Assembly (NCBI GenBank): GCA_002256705.1
Contig: NQJI01000099.1
Location: forward strand, 1 to 5,998
From: Methylococcaceae bacterium NSM2-1
Lineage (GTDB): Bacteria > Pseudomonadota > Gammaproteobacteria > Methylococcales > Methylomonadaceae
DNA: 5,998 nt
Reading direction: 5' to 3'
Part shown: positions 1-5,968 of the stretch, piece after piece
Layout: every line of letters begins with the position of its first letter
Numbering within the stretch: the stretch's first letter is position 1
The notes under the pieces: generated by a model
The model's database searches: none
What the model was told of the DNA's origin: nothing
The model's input: the letters and a program-made list of their open reading frames with translations, nothing else
Position numbers and translations under genes: made by a program

Positions 1-10
1 GATTGATTAA

Positions 11-87
11 TAAACCACGAAGAGCACAGAAGACACGAAGCTTTTATCTTGGCTTTTCTTCGTGAACTGCGTGCTCTTCGTGGTTTA
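11..87. repeat. Imperfect inverted repeat built from 9-base CACGAAGAG-like units
   Basis: The arms 11-40 and 58-87 are reverse complements over 30 bases with five mismatches, separated by a 17-base T-rich loop (41-57). The outer 17 pairs are perfect. Each arm is itself a short tandem repeat of period 9. On the left the units are CACGAAGAG (16-24), CACAGAAGA (25-33) and CACGAAG (34-40). The right arm, read on the - strand, gives CACGAAGAG, CACGCAGTT and CACGAAG. I recall similar CACGAAGAGCACGAAG-type intergenic repeats in other bacterial genomes, so this is probably one copy of a dispersed repeat family. No T-tract follows the right arm, so it is not a classical terminator. It could fold in RNA from either strand. 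The structure is certain; its function is unknown. Confidence 0.8.
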
Positions 88-109
88 ATGCCTTAAGTTG
101 ATGGTGTAC

Positions 110-130
110 AGGGCAACGCTTTTTTGCCCT
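110..130. other. Small perfect hairpin upstream of gltA
   Basis: AGGGCAA (110-116) pairs perfectly with TTGCCCT (124-130) around a 7-base loop ending in a run of T. No T-tract follows on either strand, so a terminator role is not supported. A second, weaker hairpin lies at 148-161 (CGACA, loop AATA, TGTCG). Both sit upstream of the proposed gltA promoter, so they would not be in the gltA leader. They could be operator half-sites or the trailing end of an upstream transcript. Confidence 0.35.
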
Positions 131-179
131 CCGAAACGAGAAATATACGACAATAATGTCGGGCAGTTGCGCGTGTGGC

Positions 180-208
180 TTAACACGTATCGAACAACCA
201 GATATAGA
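180..208 (+). promoter_or_regulatory. Putative sigma70 promoter for gltA
   Basis: TTAACA (180-185, five of six to TTGACA) and TATAGA (203-208, four of six to TATAAT) are separated by exactly 17 bases. The predicted start of transcription is near 215, giving a short leader of about 25 bases that just includes the SD site GGAG (226-229), 10 bases before the ATG. The position and spacing are good, but such matches arise by chance and no experiment supports it. Confidence 0.45.
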
Positions 209-239
209 TAACGACACATTACTATGGAGATTTATTTAA

Positions 240-1544
240 ATGAGCGATAGATTAAAACTGCTGACCCCGGCAACATTGATACTCGAAGATAAAAGTTATT
301 CATTGCCTACTTATAGGGGTGTTGAAGGCGAGAAAGCCATTGATATTACCAAGCTGCGTAGCCAAACCGGCTATGTGACACTAGATGATGGTTACGGAAA
401 TACCGGCGCTTGTGAAAGCGCCATCACTTATATCGATGGCGAAAAAGGCATACTCCGTTATCGTGGCTATCCCATAGAAGAACTGGCCGAAAACTCCCGT
501 TTTACTGAAGTCTCCTATTTGTTGCTTCATGGTCATTTGCCAACCAGTGAGCAATTATTGCAATTTTCAACACGTCTTAATGAATCGTCGATTATTCATG
601 AAGACATGCACCATTTTTTTAACGGATTTCCCCGTGGCTCTCATCCCATGGGCATACTTGCGACTATGGTTGCATCATTATCGACTTTTTATCCGGTTCC
701 CGACCAGCTCGATGAAGCCACTGAAGTACAGATTGTCGCCAACCTGATTTCTCAGGTACGTACTATTGCGGCATTTTCTTATAAAAAATCCATTGGTGAA
801 CCGCTAGTTTATCCTTCCTATAAACTTAGGTATGTCCGTAACTTTCTCACTATGATGTTTGCATCCCCGGTACGTGACTATCAACTGGATGATGATATTG
901 TGCGGGCTATTGATATGTTTCTGATTCTGCATGCAGACCATGAACAAAACTGTAGCACGTCCTCGGTACGTACCGCAGGTTCCAGCATGGCTAATGTTTA
1001 TGCAGTTGCTTCGGCGGGTATTTCCGCACTATGGGGACCTAGACACGGCGGCGCAAATCAACAAGTAATACAAATGCTGGAACAGATACACGCAGAAGGG
1101 GGAGATGGCACCGAGTTTATTAATCAGGCAAAAGATAAAAACTCATCAAGCCGATTGATGGGCTTTGGCCATCGGGTTTATAAGAATTTCGACCCACGCG
1201 CCATGGTATTGAAAAAGCATTGTGACAAACTGCTGAACAAACCTGGCATTAACGATCCATTATTCGATATTGCCAGACGTCTAGAAGAAATCGCGCTGAA
1301 AGACGACTACTTCATTTCCAGAAAACTTTATCCAAATGTGGATTTTTACTCAGGTCTGATACTACGCGCGGCAGGCATACCCACCAATATGTTTACCGTT
1401 TTATTTGCCATTGGCCGTATGCCAGGATGGTTGGCGCATTGGCGCGAAATGATCCATGGTGAATCTGTCACTATTTACCGTCCCCGTCAGGTTTATGTAG
1501 GTGAGACATTGCGCCACTATCAGGATATTGACCATCGGATATGA
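240..1544 (+). CDS. gltA: Citrate synthase (type II-like, hexameric family)
   Basis: It condenses acetyl-CoA and oxaloacetate to citrate, the entry step of the TCA cycle, in the cytoplasm. The 434 residues are close to E. coli GltA (427) and align along their whole length, including the extra N-terminal domain of type II enzymes. The catalytic triad is present: His269 in WGPRHGGAN, His311 in MGFGHRVYKN and Asp368 in NVDFYSG, matching E. coli His264, His305 and Asp362. The substrate-binding stretches HADHEQN (231-237) and RPRQ (414-417) are also present. The ATG at 240 follows GGAG at 226-229. Unusually, most residues known to bind NADH in the E. coli enzyme are replaced, from alignment to a remembered sequence: Arg109 to Glu115, His110 to Ser116, Thr111 to Ser117, Arg163 to Asn168, Lys167 to Gln172, Asn189 to Tyr194. 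The reactive Cys206 is Val211. Only Tyr145 (Tyr151) is kept. NADH inhibition is therefore probably weak or absent. I see no convincing terminator after the gene. Identification is secure; 2-methylcitrate synthase is less likely given the length and the N-terminal domain. Confidence 0.97.
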   Translation: MSDRLKLLTPATLILEDKSYSLPTYRGVEGEKAIDITKLRSQTGYVTLDDGYGNTGACESAITYIDGEKGILRYRGYPIEELAENSRFTEVSYLLLHGHLPTSEQLLQFSTRLNESSIIHEDMHHFFNGFPRGSHPMGILATMVASLSTFYPVPDQLDEATEVQIVANLISQVRTIAAFSYKKSIGEPLVYPSYKLRYVRNFLTMMFASPVRDYQLDDDIVRAIDMFLILHADHEQNCSTSSVRTAGSSMANVYAVASAGISALWGPRHGGANQQVIQMLEQIHAEGGDGTEFINQAKDKNSSSRLMGFGHRVYKNFDPRAMVLKKHCDKLLNKPGINDPLFDIARRLEEIALKDDYFISRKLYPNVDFYSGLILRAAGIPTNMFTVLFAIGRMPGWLAHWREMIHGESVTIYRPRQVYVGETLRHYQDIDHRI

Positions 1545-1574
1545 AGAAAGAGCCAGCTTTTCGGCACTGTAGTC

Positions 1575-1607
1575 AGTGAGTGAGTGAGTGAGTGAGTGAG
1601 TGAGTGA
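1575..1607. repeat. Tetranucleotide microsatellite, (AGTG)8
   Basis: Eight uninterrupted copies of AGTG plus one extra A lie in the gap between gltA and the ATP-grasp gene. Every + strand frame through the tract meets TGA, so it is not coding in that direction. Perfect tetranucleotide tracts of this length are known to change copy number by slipped-strand mispairing in bacteria such as Haemophilus. Just before it, CACTG (1565-1569) and CAGTG (1574-1578) form a short hairpin that runs into the repeat. The last unit overlaps the proposed -35 box of the downstream operon. Confidence 0.97.
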
Positions 1608-1634
1608 CAGGTCATTTTTACGGTGTCTTATACT
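1604..1634 (+). promoter_or_regulatory. Putative promoter of the ATP-grasp/transglutaminase operon
   Basis: TATACT (1629-1634) matches the -10 consensus at five of six positions. GTGACA (1604-1609) matches the -35 consensus at five of six, with a 19-base spacer, longer than the ideal 17. Transcription would begin near 1641, about 50 bases before the GTG start. The -35 box is formed partly by the final unit of the AGTG tract, so tract length would change what lies immediately upstream of the -35 but not the -35 to -10 spacing. The -10 is convincing and the -35 less so. Confidence 0.4.
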
Positions 1635-1652
1635 CCCTTCTGCGGGAGAAGG
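1633..1652. other. Short hairpin / possible degenerate REP-like element
   Basis: Two mutually exclusive small stems are possible: CTCCC (1633-1637) with GGGAG (1644-1648), or CCTTCT (1636-1641) with AGAAGG (1647-1652). The CTCCCTTCTGCGGGAGAAGG pattern resembles the CTCCC..GGGAGAGGG intergenic palindromes common in proteobacteria, but it is short and imperfect. No T-tract follows, so it is not a good terminator for gltA. If the promoter at 1604-1634 is real, the hairpin lies at the 5' end of the operon's leader RNA. Confidence 0.3.
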
Positions 1653-1681
1653 CGTAACAAGCTGACAATGAACAAAGATAT

Positions 1682-1685
1682 GGAA
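1682..1685 (+). promoter_or_regulatory. Ribosome binding site supporting a GTG start
   Basis: GGAA, in the context TATGGAATAACTC, lies six bases before GTG at 1692. An in-frame TAA at 1686-1688 rules out any start further upstream. The next in-frame ATG is codon 26 (1767), which would cut into the conserved YDEM segment, so GTG is preferred. The SD is modest in strength. Confidence 0.6.
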
Positions 1686-1691
1686 TAACTC

Positions 1692-4262
1692 GTGCCTAAT
1701 ACCGACAGCCCTGCCAATGATATTGGCACGCAATATTACGCAACGCAACTTGGCATCTACGATGAAATGTATGCCACCGAAAATAAAGTGCTGCCCTATT
1801 GGGAGCGCTTTATGAGTGCGCTTGAAAGTATGGGTAGCGAAAAACTCGAACTTCGCCGCAGGGAAGCTCAACGTTTGTTGCGTGAAAACGGTGTTACCTA
1901 CAATGTTTATGGCGATTCGCAAAATCTGACCCGGCCCTGGCGGCTTGATCCTGTCCCCTTATTGATCAGCAACGAAGAATGGTCAGTTATTGAAGCGGGC
2001 CTTAAGCAACGTGCAGATCTGCTTGACCTGATACTGAAAGATATTTATGGCAAACAAAACCTGTTTAAAAAAGGCTTGCTGCCAGCTGAGCTGATTTTTG
2101 GCCATGAAGGTTTTTTGCGTCCCTGTGTTGGCGCATTGCAAAACCAGCAACGACACCTGACCATTTATTCAGCGAATCTTGCCCGTGGCCCCAACGGACG
2201 CATGTGGGTATTGGATGATCGCACCCAGGCGCCTTCCGGATCGGGTTATGCACTGGAAAACCGTACCGTAATGACACGGGTTCTTCCTGATATTTTTCGT
2301 GAAACGCAGGTGCATCGGTTATCCGGTTTTTTCAGGGCGCTGCGCAAGGGACTCGCTGAAATTGCGCCGCACAACAAAGAAGATCCTCGCATAGTCATAC
2401 TTACGCCCGGCCCGCTCAATGAAACCTATTTTGAACACGCCTATTTAGCGGCTTATCTTGGTTATACCCTGGTTCAGGGTGGTGATCTGACGGTACGTGA
2501 CGGTCATGTATGGATTAAATCATTGGCAGGCTTGCAAGCTGTCGACGTTATTTTACGCCGCGTCGATGACTCTTTCTGCGACCCCCTGGAATTGCGCAGT
2601 ATTTCAAAACTGGGTGTAGCGGGATTGCTGGAAGTTGTCAGGCGCGGTAATGTCGCTATTGCCAATCCTATGGGCAGCAGTATTCTGGAGAATCCTGGTT
2701 TGCTTGCATTCTTGCCCAGATTATCCCGCTATTATTTAAATCAGGAACTTAAGCTGCCCTCGATTGCAACCTGGTGGTGCGGACAGCGCCGCGAGCGCGA
2801 TTTTGTCCTGCAAAATCTTGATAACCTGGTCATTAAACCCACCAATCGTGGCCTGAGTAATCATGCCGTCTTTGGCGGCATGTTAAGCAGCAAAGAAAAA
2901 GAAAACCTGCGCAGCCAAATTTTAGCTAAACCGCATTTGTTTATAGGTCAGGAACAAGTCAGTTTCTCCACGCTACCGGCGTTTATCGGCCATCATATCG
3001 AACCGCGTAACGCCGTATTGCGCAACTTTGTTGTCGCTAACGGAAATGATTATGTGGTGATGCCCGGAGGACTCACCCGTGTCGCCCGTCAAAAAGATGA
3101 TTTTATTGTTTCAAATCAGGCAGGCGGAATTAGCAAGGACACTTGGGTCTTGGCATCTGAACCTGATAAGCCGGTAAGCATATGGACTCAACCAAGACGT
3201 AATCAACTGATTGATACCGCCACTGAACCGTTGACCAGCCGCGCTGCAGACAACCTGTTTTGGGTTGGCCGACATCTTGAGCGCATTGAAGCGGCAACAC
3301 GGCTATTGCGAACTGTATTACTAAAAGTAAGGGAAACGCATGAATTCAAGGACCCTGTTGACAATGACTGCCTTAAGATATTACTGCCTACCCTGACCCA
3401 GGTCACAGGCACTTATCCGGGTTTTGTAAAAGGCGATGCACAACTACTGAAAACACCCGAGGCCGAGTTATTATCACTCGCGAAAGATAGTCAACGCAAG
3501 GGCTCGCTGACAGTGAATATTCAGGCCTTTGTGCAATCAGCATTCAGTATTCGTGACTTGTGGTCACAAGACACCTGGCGCAGTGTCGATAATATACAAC
3601 GTCGATGGCAGCAACGGGTCATCAATAATGAAATCAATGTCGAACAGTTGCAACATAATCTGGATGATCTCATCACAGGCATCGTCGCATTTACCGGTTT
3701 AACCAGTGAGAGTATGACCCGTGAAGCTGCCTGGTTGATGCTGGACAGCGGGCGCAGACTGGAGCGTGCGCTGGCCCTCATTGCCTTACTTCGCTCAACG
3801 GTGGCGCTACGACACGAGGATGCCTTGCAAAATCAGGTGCTTGAGGCTGTCCTGGTTTCAACTGACAGTTTAACTATATATCAGCGCCGTTACCGTTCTT
3901 ATATCCAGTTACCGATGGTGCTGGAGTTATTGTTACTGGATGAATCCCATCCCCGCTCGGTTGCCTACCAACTGCATCAGTTATCCATCCATGTAGGCGC
4001 CTTGCCGCGAGCAAAAGGCAAAAGTCATCTGAGTGAAGCCGATCGTTTGATTTTAAAAGCTTACACTGACCTGAGGCTGAGCAATATGCGTGAATTAACC
4101 CAGATTAAAGAAAATGAAGGTATTTATATTGATTTGGAGTCTTTGCTATCGAATACGTCTGATTTGTTATGGCGGCTTGCAGAAGTTATCGCTGAAGCCT
4201 ATTTCAGCCACTCCCAAACTTCTCAGTTGATAATACTAAACGCCCCTGAGGACGAACTGTGA
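1692..4262 (+). CDS. Circularly permuted ATP-grasp type 2 / alpha-E domain fusion protein
   Basis: Two families that are often encoded separately are joined here in 856 residues. Residues about 20-480 are a circularly permuted ATP-grasp ligase (old DUF404/DUF407). Landmarks are RPWRLDPVP (81-89), HEGFLRPC (138-145), the stretch 176-191 with SGSGYALENR, ILTPGP (236-241), GNVAIANPMGS (319-329), LVIKP (379-383), the IGQE segment (418-421), EPRNAVLRNF (437-446) and PGGLTRVA (458-465). Residues about 512-840 are an alpha-helical alpha-E domain, marked by SRAADNLFWVGRHLER (516-531), DSGRRLERA (685-693) and HPRSVAYQL (753-761). No signal peptide or membrane segment is seen, so it is cytosolic. ATP-grasp enzymes form amide or peptide bonds through an acyl-phosphate. 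This family, with alpha-E and transglutaminase partners, has been proposed to build a peptide-like product; the substrate is unknown. The start is GTG. The stop overlaps the next gene by four bases, indicating coupling. The fusion is intact, with both domains near usual length. Domain identity is sure; function is inferred. Confidence 0.93.
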   Translation: MPNTDSPANDIGTQYYATQLGIYDEMYATENKVLPYWERFMSALESMGSEKLELRRREAQRLLRENGVTYNVYGDSQNLTRPWRLDPVPLLISNEEWSVIEAGLKQRADLLDLILKDIYGKQNLFKKGLLPAELIFGHEGFLRPCVGALQNQQRHLTIYSANLARGPNGRMWVLDDRTQAPSGSGYALENRTVMTRVLPDIFRETQVHRLSGFFRALRKGLAEIAPHNKEDPRIVILTPGPLNETYFEHAYLAAYLGYTLVQGGDLTVRDGHVWIKSLAGLQAVDVILRRVDDSFCDPLELRSISKLGVAGLLEVVRRGNVAIANPMGSSILENPGLLAFLPRLSRYYLNQELKLPSIATWWCGQRRERDFVLQNLDNLVIKPTNRGLSNHAVFGGMLSSKEKENLRSQILAKPHLFIGQEQVSFSTLPAFIGHHIEPRNAVLRNFVVANGNDYVVMPGGLTRVARQKDDFIVSNQAGGISKDTWVLASEPDKPVSIWTQPRRNQLIDTATEPLTSRAADNLFWVGRHLERIEAATRLLRTVLLKVRETHEFKDPVDNDCLKILLPTLTQVTGTYPGFVKGDAQLLKTPEAELLSLAKDSQRKGSLTVNIQAFVQSAFSIRDLWSQDTWRSVDNIQRRWQQRVINNEINVEQLQHNLDDLITGIVAFTGLTSESMTREAAWLMLDSGRRLERALALIALLRSTVALRHEDALQNQVLEAVLVSTDSLTIYQRRYRSYIQLPMVLELLLLDESHPRSVAYQLHQLSIHVGALPRAKGKSHLSEADRLILKAYTDLRLSNMRELTQIKENEGIYIDLESLLSNTSDLLWRLAEVIAEAYFSHSQTSQLIILNAPEDEL
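4247..4252 (+). promoter_or_regulatory. Ribosome binding site inside the upstream gene, for the coupled GTG start
   Basis: TGAGGA lies within the last codons of the ATP-grasp/alpha-E gene, with GAGG at 4248-4251, seven bases before the GTG at 4259. The overlap is GTGA, where GTG starts one gene and TGA stops the other. This supports GTG as the start and translational coupling of the two products. Confidence 0.75.
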
Positions 4263-5200
4263 AATACCGCATAACCCATACTACACTCTATCACTACAGT
4301 CAGCCGGTAGGGTTGTGCCAGAATGAAGCCAGATTACAGCCACGCAATTTCTGGCGTCAGCTCTGTCACAACAGTCGCTTTGACATTAAGCCAATACCTA
4401 TGGATTTTCGCGAGCGCATTGATTTTTTCGGCAATCGTGTGGCCTATTTCGCTATCCAGCAACCTCACATTCAACTGATCGTCACCGCAACCAGTGATGT
4501 GACGATATTTCCCAGACAAAACACTTCGGATTTGTTTAATCAGATGACATGGGAGCAGGTGCGCAGCCTGTTACAGGAAACGCCGTTACAAGGGCAATCA
4601 CAAATCCAGCAGGGTCAAAGTCAAAGCCAAATACAAAATCAGGATCTGACTGTTGAAATACTGGATGCCCGGCAATACGTTCTTGACTCACCGATGGTGA
4701 CAGTTACACCTGAACTTGCTGACTATGCGCAAAGTTCATTCCTGCCCAATCGCGCGCTGGTGGATGTCGTTCACGACTTAATGCAGCGTATTTACAAGGA
4801 CTTTATCTATGATCCGGCATTTACCACTATTGCTACCCCCTTATCCGAGGTACTTAGCTTTCGTCGTGGAGTCTGTCAGGATTTTGCGCACCTGGCTATT
4901 GCTTGTTTGCGTGCCTATGGCATAGCCGCACGCTACATCAGCGGTTATGTTGAAACGTTACCTGAACCCGGTAAACAGCGCCTGGTAGGCGCAGATGCCT
5001 CACATGCCTGGTTTTCAGTCTATATTCCAGGTACTGGCTGGCTGGATTATGATCCGACCAATAACACCGTGCCACTAGACCAACATATCACGCTGGCGTG
5101 GGGGCGTGATTATTCCGATGTGGCACCGCTTAAAGGCATTGCTTTTGGCGGCGGTCAGCATACGCTGTCGGTGTCGGTGGATGTATTGAGGCTGGAATAG
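4259..5200 (+). CDS. Transglutaminase-like cysteine protease-fold protein with bacterial N-terminal domain
   Basis: Residues about 1-85 match the bacterial transglutaminase-like N-terminal domain (YHYSQPVGLCQNEARLQPR, 11-29). Residues about 150-270 are the transglutaminase core. The catalytic triad is visible: Cys206 in RRGVCQDFAH, His249 in ASHAWFSVY and Asp265 in WLDYDPTNN. No signal peptide or membrane helix is seen, so it is probably cytosolic. Bacterial members of this fold are more often predicted peptidases or amidases than cross-linkers. Paired with an ATP-grasp ligase, it could cleave, trim or transfer the ligase product, but this is inference. The length of 313 is within the usual 270-320 range for these proteins. 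An unusual glutamine/serine-rich linker (residues 111-128) separates the two domains. The gene starts with GTG inside the stop of the preceding gene and is probably co-transcribed and coupled. Family assignment is firm; substrate is unknown. Confidence 0.93.
   Translation: MKYRITHTTLYHYSQPVGLCQNEARLQPRNFWRQLCHNSRFDIKPIPMDFRERIDFFGNRVAYFAIQQPHIQLIVTATSDVTIFPRQNTSDLFNQMTWEQVRSLLQETPLQGQSQIQQGQSQSQIQNQDLTVEILDARQYVLDSPMVTVTPELADYAQSSFLPNRALVDVVHDLMQRIYKDFIYDPAFTTIATPLSEVLSFRRGVCQDFAHLAIACLRAYGIAARYISGYVETLPEPGKQRLVGADASHAWFSVYIPGTGWLDYDPTNNTVPLDQHITLAWGRDYSDVAPLKGIAFGGGQHTLSVSVDVLRLE
4589..4642 (+). repeat. Gln/Ser-rich low-complexity linker coding tract
   Basis: Codons 111-128 of the transglutaminase-like protein encode an imperfect repeat with two QSQIQ units (113-117 and 122-126), ten of the 18 residues being Gln. 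At DNA level it is a CAA-rich, degenerate repeat rather than a perfect microsatellite. It falls between the N-terminal domain and the catalytic core, so it is probably a flexible linker that arose by local duplication. Confidence 0.75.
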
Positions 5201-5213
5201 CGAATGTTCTATT

Positions 5214-5249
5214 GGGAGCAGGTTATAAACCTGACCCTCTACGTTTTTT
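5214..5249 (+). terminator. Possible intrinsic terminator after the transglutaminase gene
   Basis: CAGGTT (5219-5224) and AACCTG (5228-5233) form a perfect 6-bp stem with an ATA loop. It can be extended by GGG (5214-5216) with CCC (5235-5237) across a small internal loop. Six Ts follow at 5244-5249, six bases beyond the stem, which is further than ideal. The location, 14 bases after the stop codon, is right. It may be a weak or leaky terminator, or just a leader hairpin of the ATPase gene. Confidence 0.45.
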
Positions 5250-5262
5250 AAAATTAAATTAA

Positions 5263-5267
5263 AGGAG
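5263..5267 (+). promoter_or_regulatory. Strong Shine-Dalgarno of the ParA-like ATPase gene
   Basis: AGGAG, in the A-rich context TTAAAGGAGTTT, lies five bases before ATG 5273. It is the best SD in the window and fixes the start. The A/T-rich stretch before it (5244-5263) contains TAAAAT at 5249-5254, a possible -10, but no acceptable -35 was found at the proper distance. Confidence 0.85.
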
Positions 5268-5272
5268 TTTAT

Positions 5273-5968
5273 ATGAGTACTATTCATCTTATCGGCGGCG
5301 AAAAAGGCGGCGTAGGTAAGTCTGTTGTCGCGCGCTTACTGGCACAATACATGATTGATCATGAGATACCTTTTATCGGTTTTGATACCGATAGATCGCA
5401 TGGTTCGCTGCTGCGTTTTTACACTGACTATGCCTCGCCTACCGTTATAGACAATTACCAAAGTCTGGATACCATTATGGAGACTGCTGCAGCACAGCCG
5501 GAACAGCGCATCTTGGTCGATTTAGCTGCACAAACCCATTATCCATTGGCACAGTGGATAGATGAATCGGGCGTGCTGGAATTGGCGGAAGAACTGGGAA
5601 TTTCTATCTGCTATTGGAATGTCATGGATTCAGGTAAAGATTGTGTGGATTTGCTGAGCAAATTGCTCGATCAATTTGGCTCCAGGATTAATTATGTTCT
5701 GGTGCAGAACCAGATTCGTGATGATAACTTTAATATCCTGGAATTTTCGGGTGTTAAAGATCGGGCACTGGATTTGAACGCCCGGGTCATAACTCTAAAG
5801 CGTCTTCATGCGCCGGTAATGACCAAGATTGATAGTAACAGCTACAGTTTTTGGGCAGCAAAAAACAAGGATCCCGATAACCTCTATGGCTTGGGTTTAC
5901 TAGAAAGGCAGCGGGTTAAAATCTGGCTAAACCATGCATACAGGGAAATTCAGTCGCTAGGTGTTTGA
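5273..5968 (+). CDS. ParA/MinD-family (deviant Walker A) P-loop ATPase, stand-alone
   Basis: This 231-residue cytosolic protein begins with a deviant Walker A motif, KGGVGKS (11-17), with the signature Lys11 and the catalytic Lys16. A Walker A' FDTD segment (37-40, Asp38 and Asp40) and a Walker B-like ILVDLAAQ (80-87, Asp83) follow. These define the SIMIBI class that dimerises around ATP and usually moves or positions cargo such as DNA, plasmids or protein complexes. The short length, lack of an N-terminal HTH and the IHLI.GEKGGVGKS opening resemble the small ParA/TraL-like proteins found on mobile elements and chromosomes rather than canonical chromosome ParA. No C-terminal MinD-type amphipathic helix is obvious. 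No ParB-like partner or centromere-like repeat is in the window, although the sequence ends 30 bases after the stop. The gene is intact, 72 bases after the transglutaminase gene, with its own strong SD and a possible terminator between. ATPase class is sure; cargo is unknown. Confidence 0.88.
   Translation: MSTIHLIGGEKGGVGKSVVARLLAQYMIDHEIPFIGFDTDRSHGSLLRFYTDYASPTVIDNYQSLDTIMETAAAQPEQRILVDLAAQTHYPLAQWIDESGVLELAEELGISICYWNVMDSGKDCVDLLSKLLDQFGSRINYVLVQNQIRDDNFNILEFSGVKDRALDLNARVITLKRLHAPVMTKIDSNSYSFWAAKNKDPDNLYGLGLLERQRVKIWLNHAYREIQSLGV

Noticed and set aside
11..87. The repeated CACGAAG units read as a CRISPR array.
   Set aside because: There are no regular spacers of 30-40 bases, the unit is only 9 bases and the arrangement is an inverted repeat.
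529..747. A 72-codon + strand frame inside gltA.
   Set aside because: It lies wholly within the conserved citrate synthase coding region in another frame, with no domain or SD support.
1605..1619. TGAC-AG-GTCA followed by five Ts as a terminator for gltA.
   Set aside because: The loop would be only two bases and the stem four, too small to form a stable terminator hairpin.
1401..1922. A 173-codon open frame on the - strand crossing the tetranucleotide tract, encoding SLTH repeats.
   Set aside because: It overlaps the ends of two secure genes. It is open across the tract only because CACT repeats contain no stop in any - strand frame. It has no recognisable domain.
5186..5254. A sigma70 promoter for the ATPase gene using TATAAA (5224-5229) or TAAAAT (5249-5254).
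   Set aside because: Both -10 matches are good, but no acceptable -35 lies 16-18 bases upstream. The nearest TTGAGG (5186-5191) is 32 bases from the first.
5273..5968. Calling the ATPase a chromosome-partitioning ParA or a nitrogenase NifH-type protein.
   Set aside because: There is no ParB partner, no HTH and no Cys ligands for an iron-sulphur cluster in the expected places; only the general deviant Walker A ATPase class is supported.
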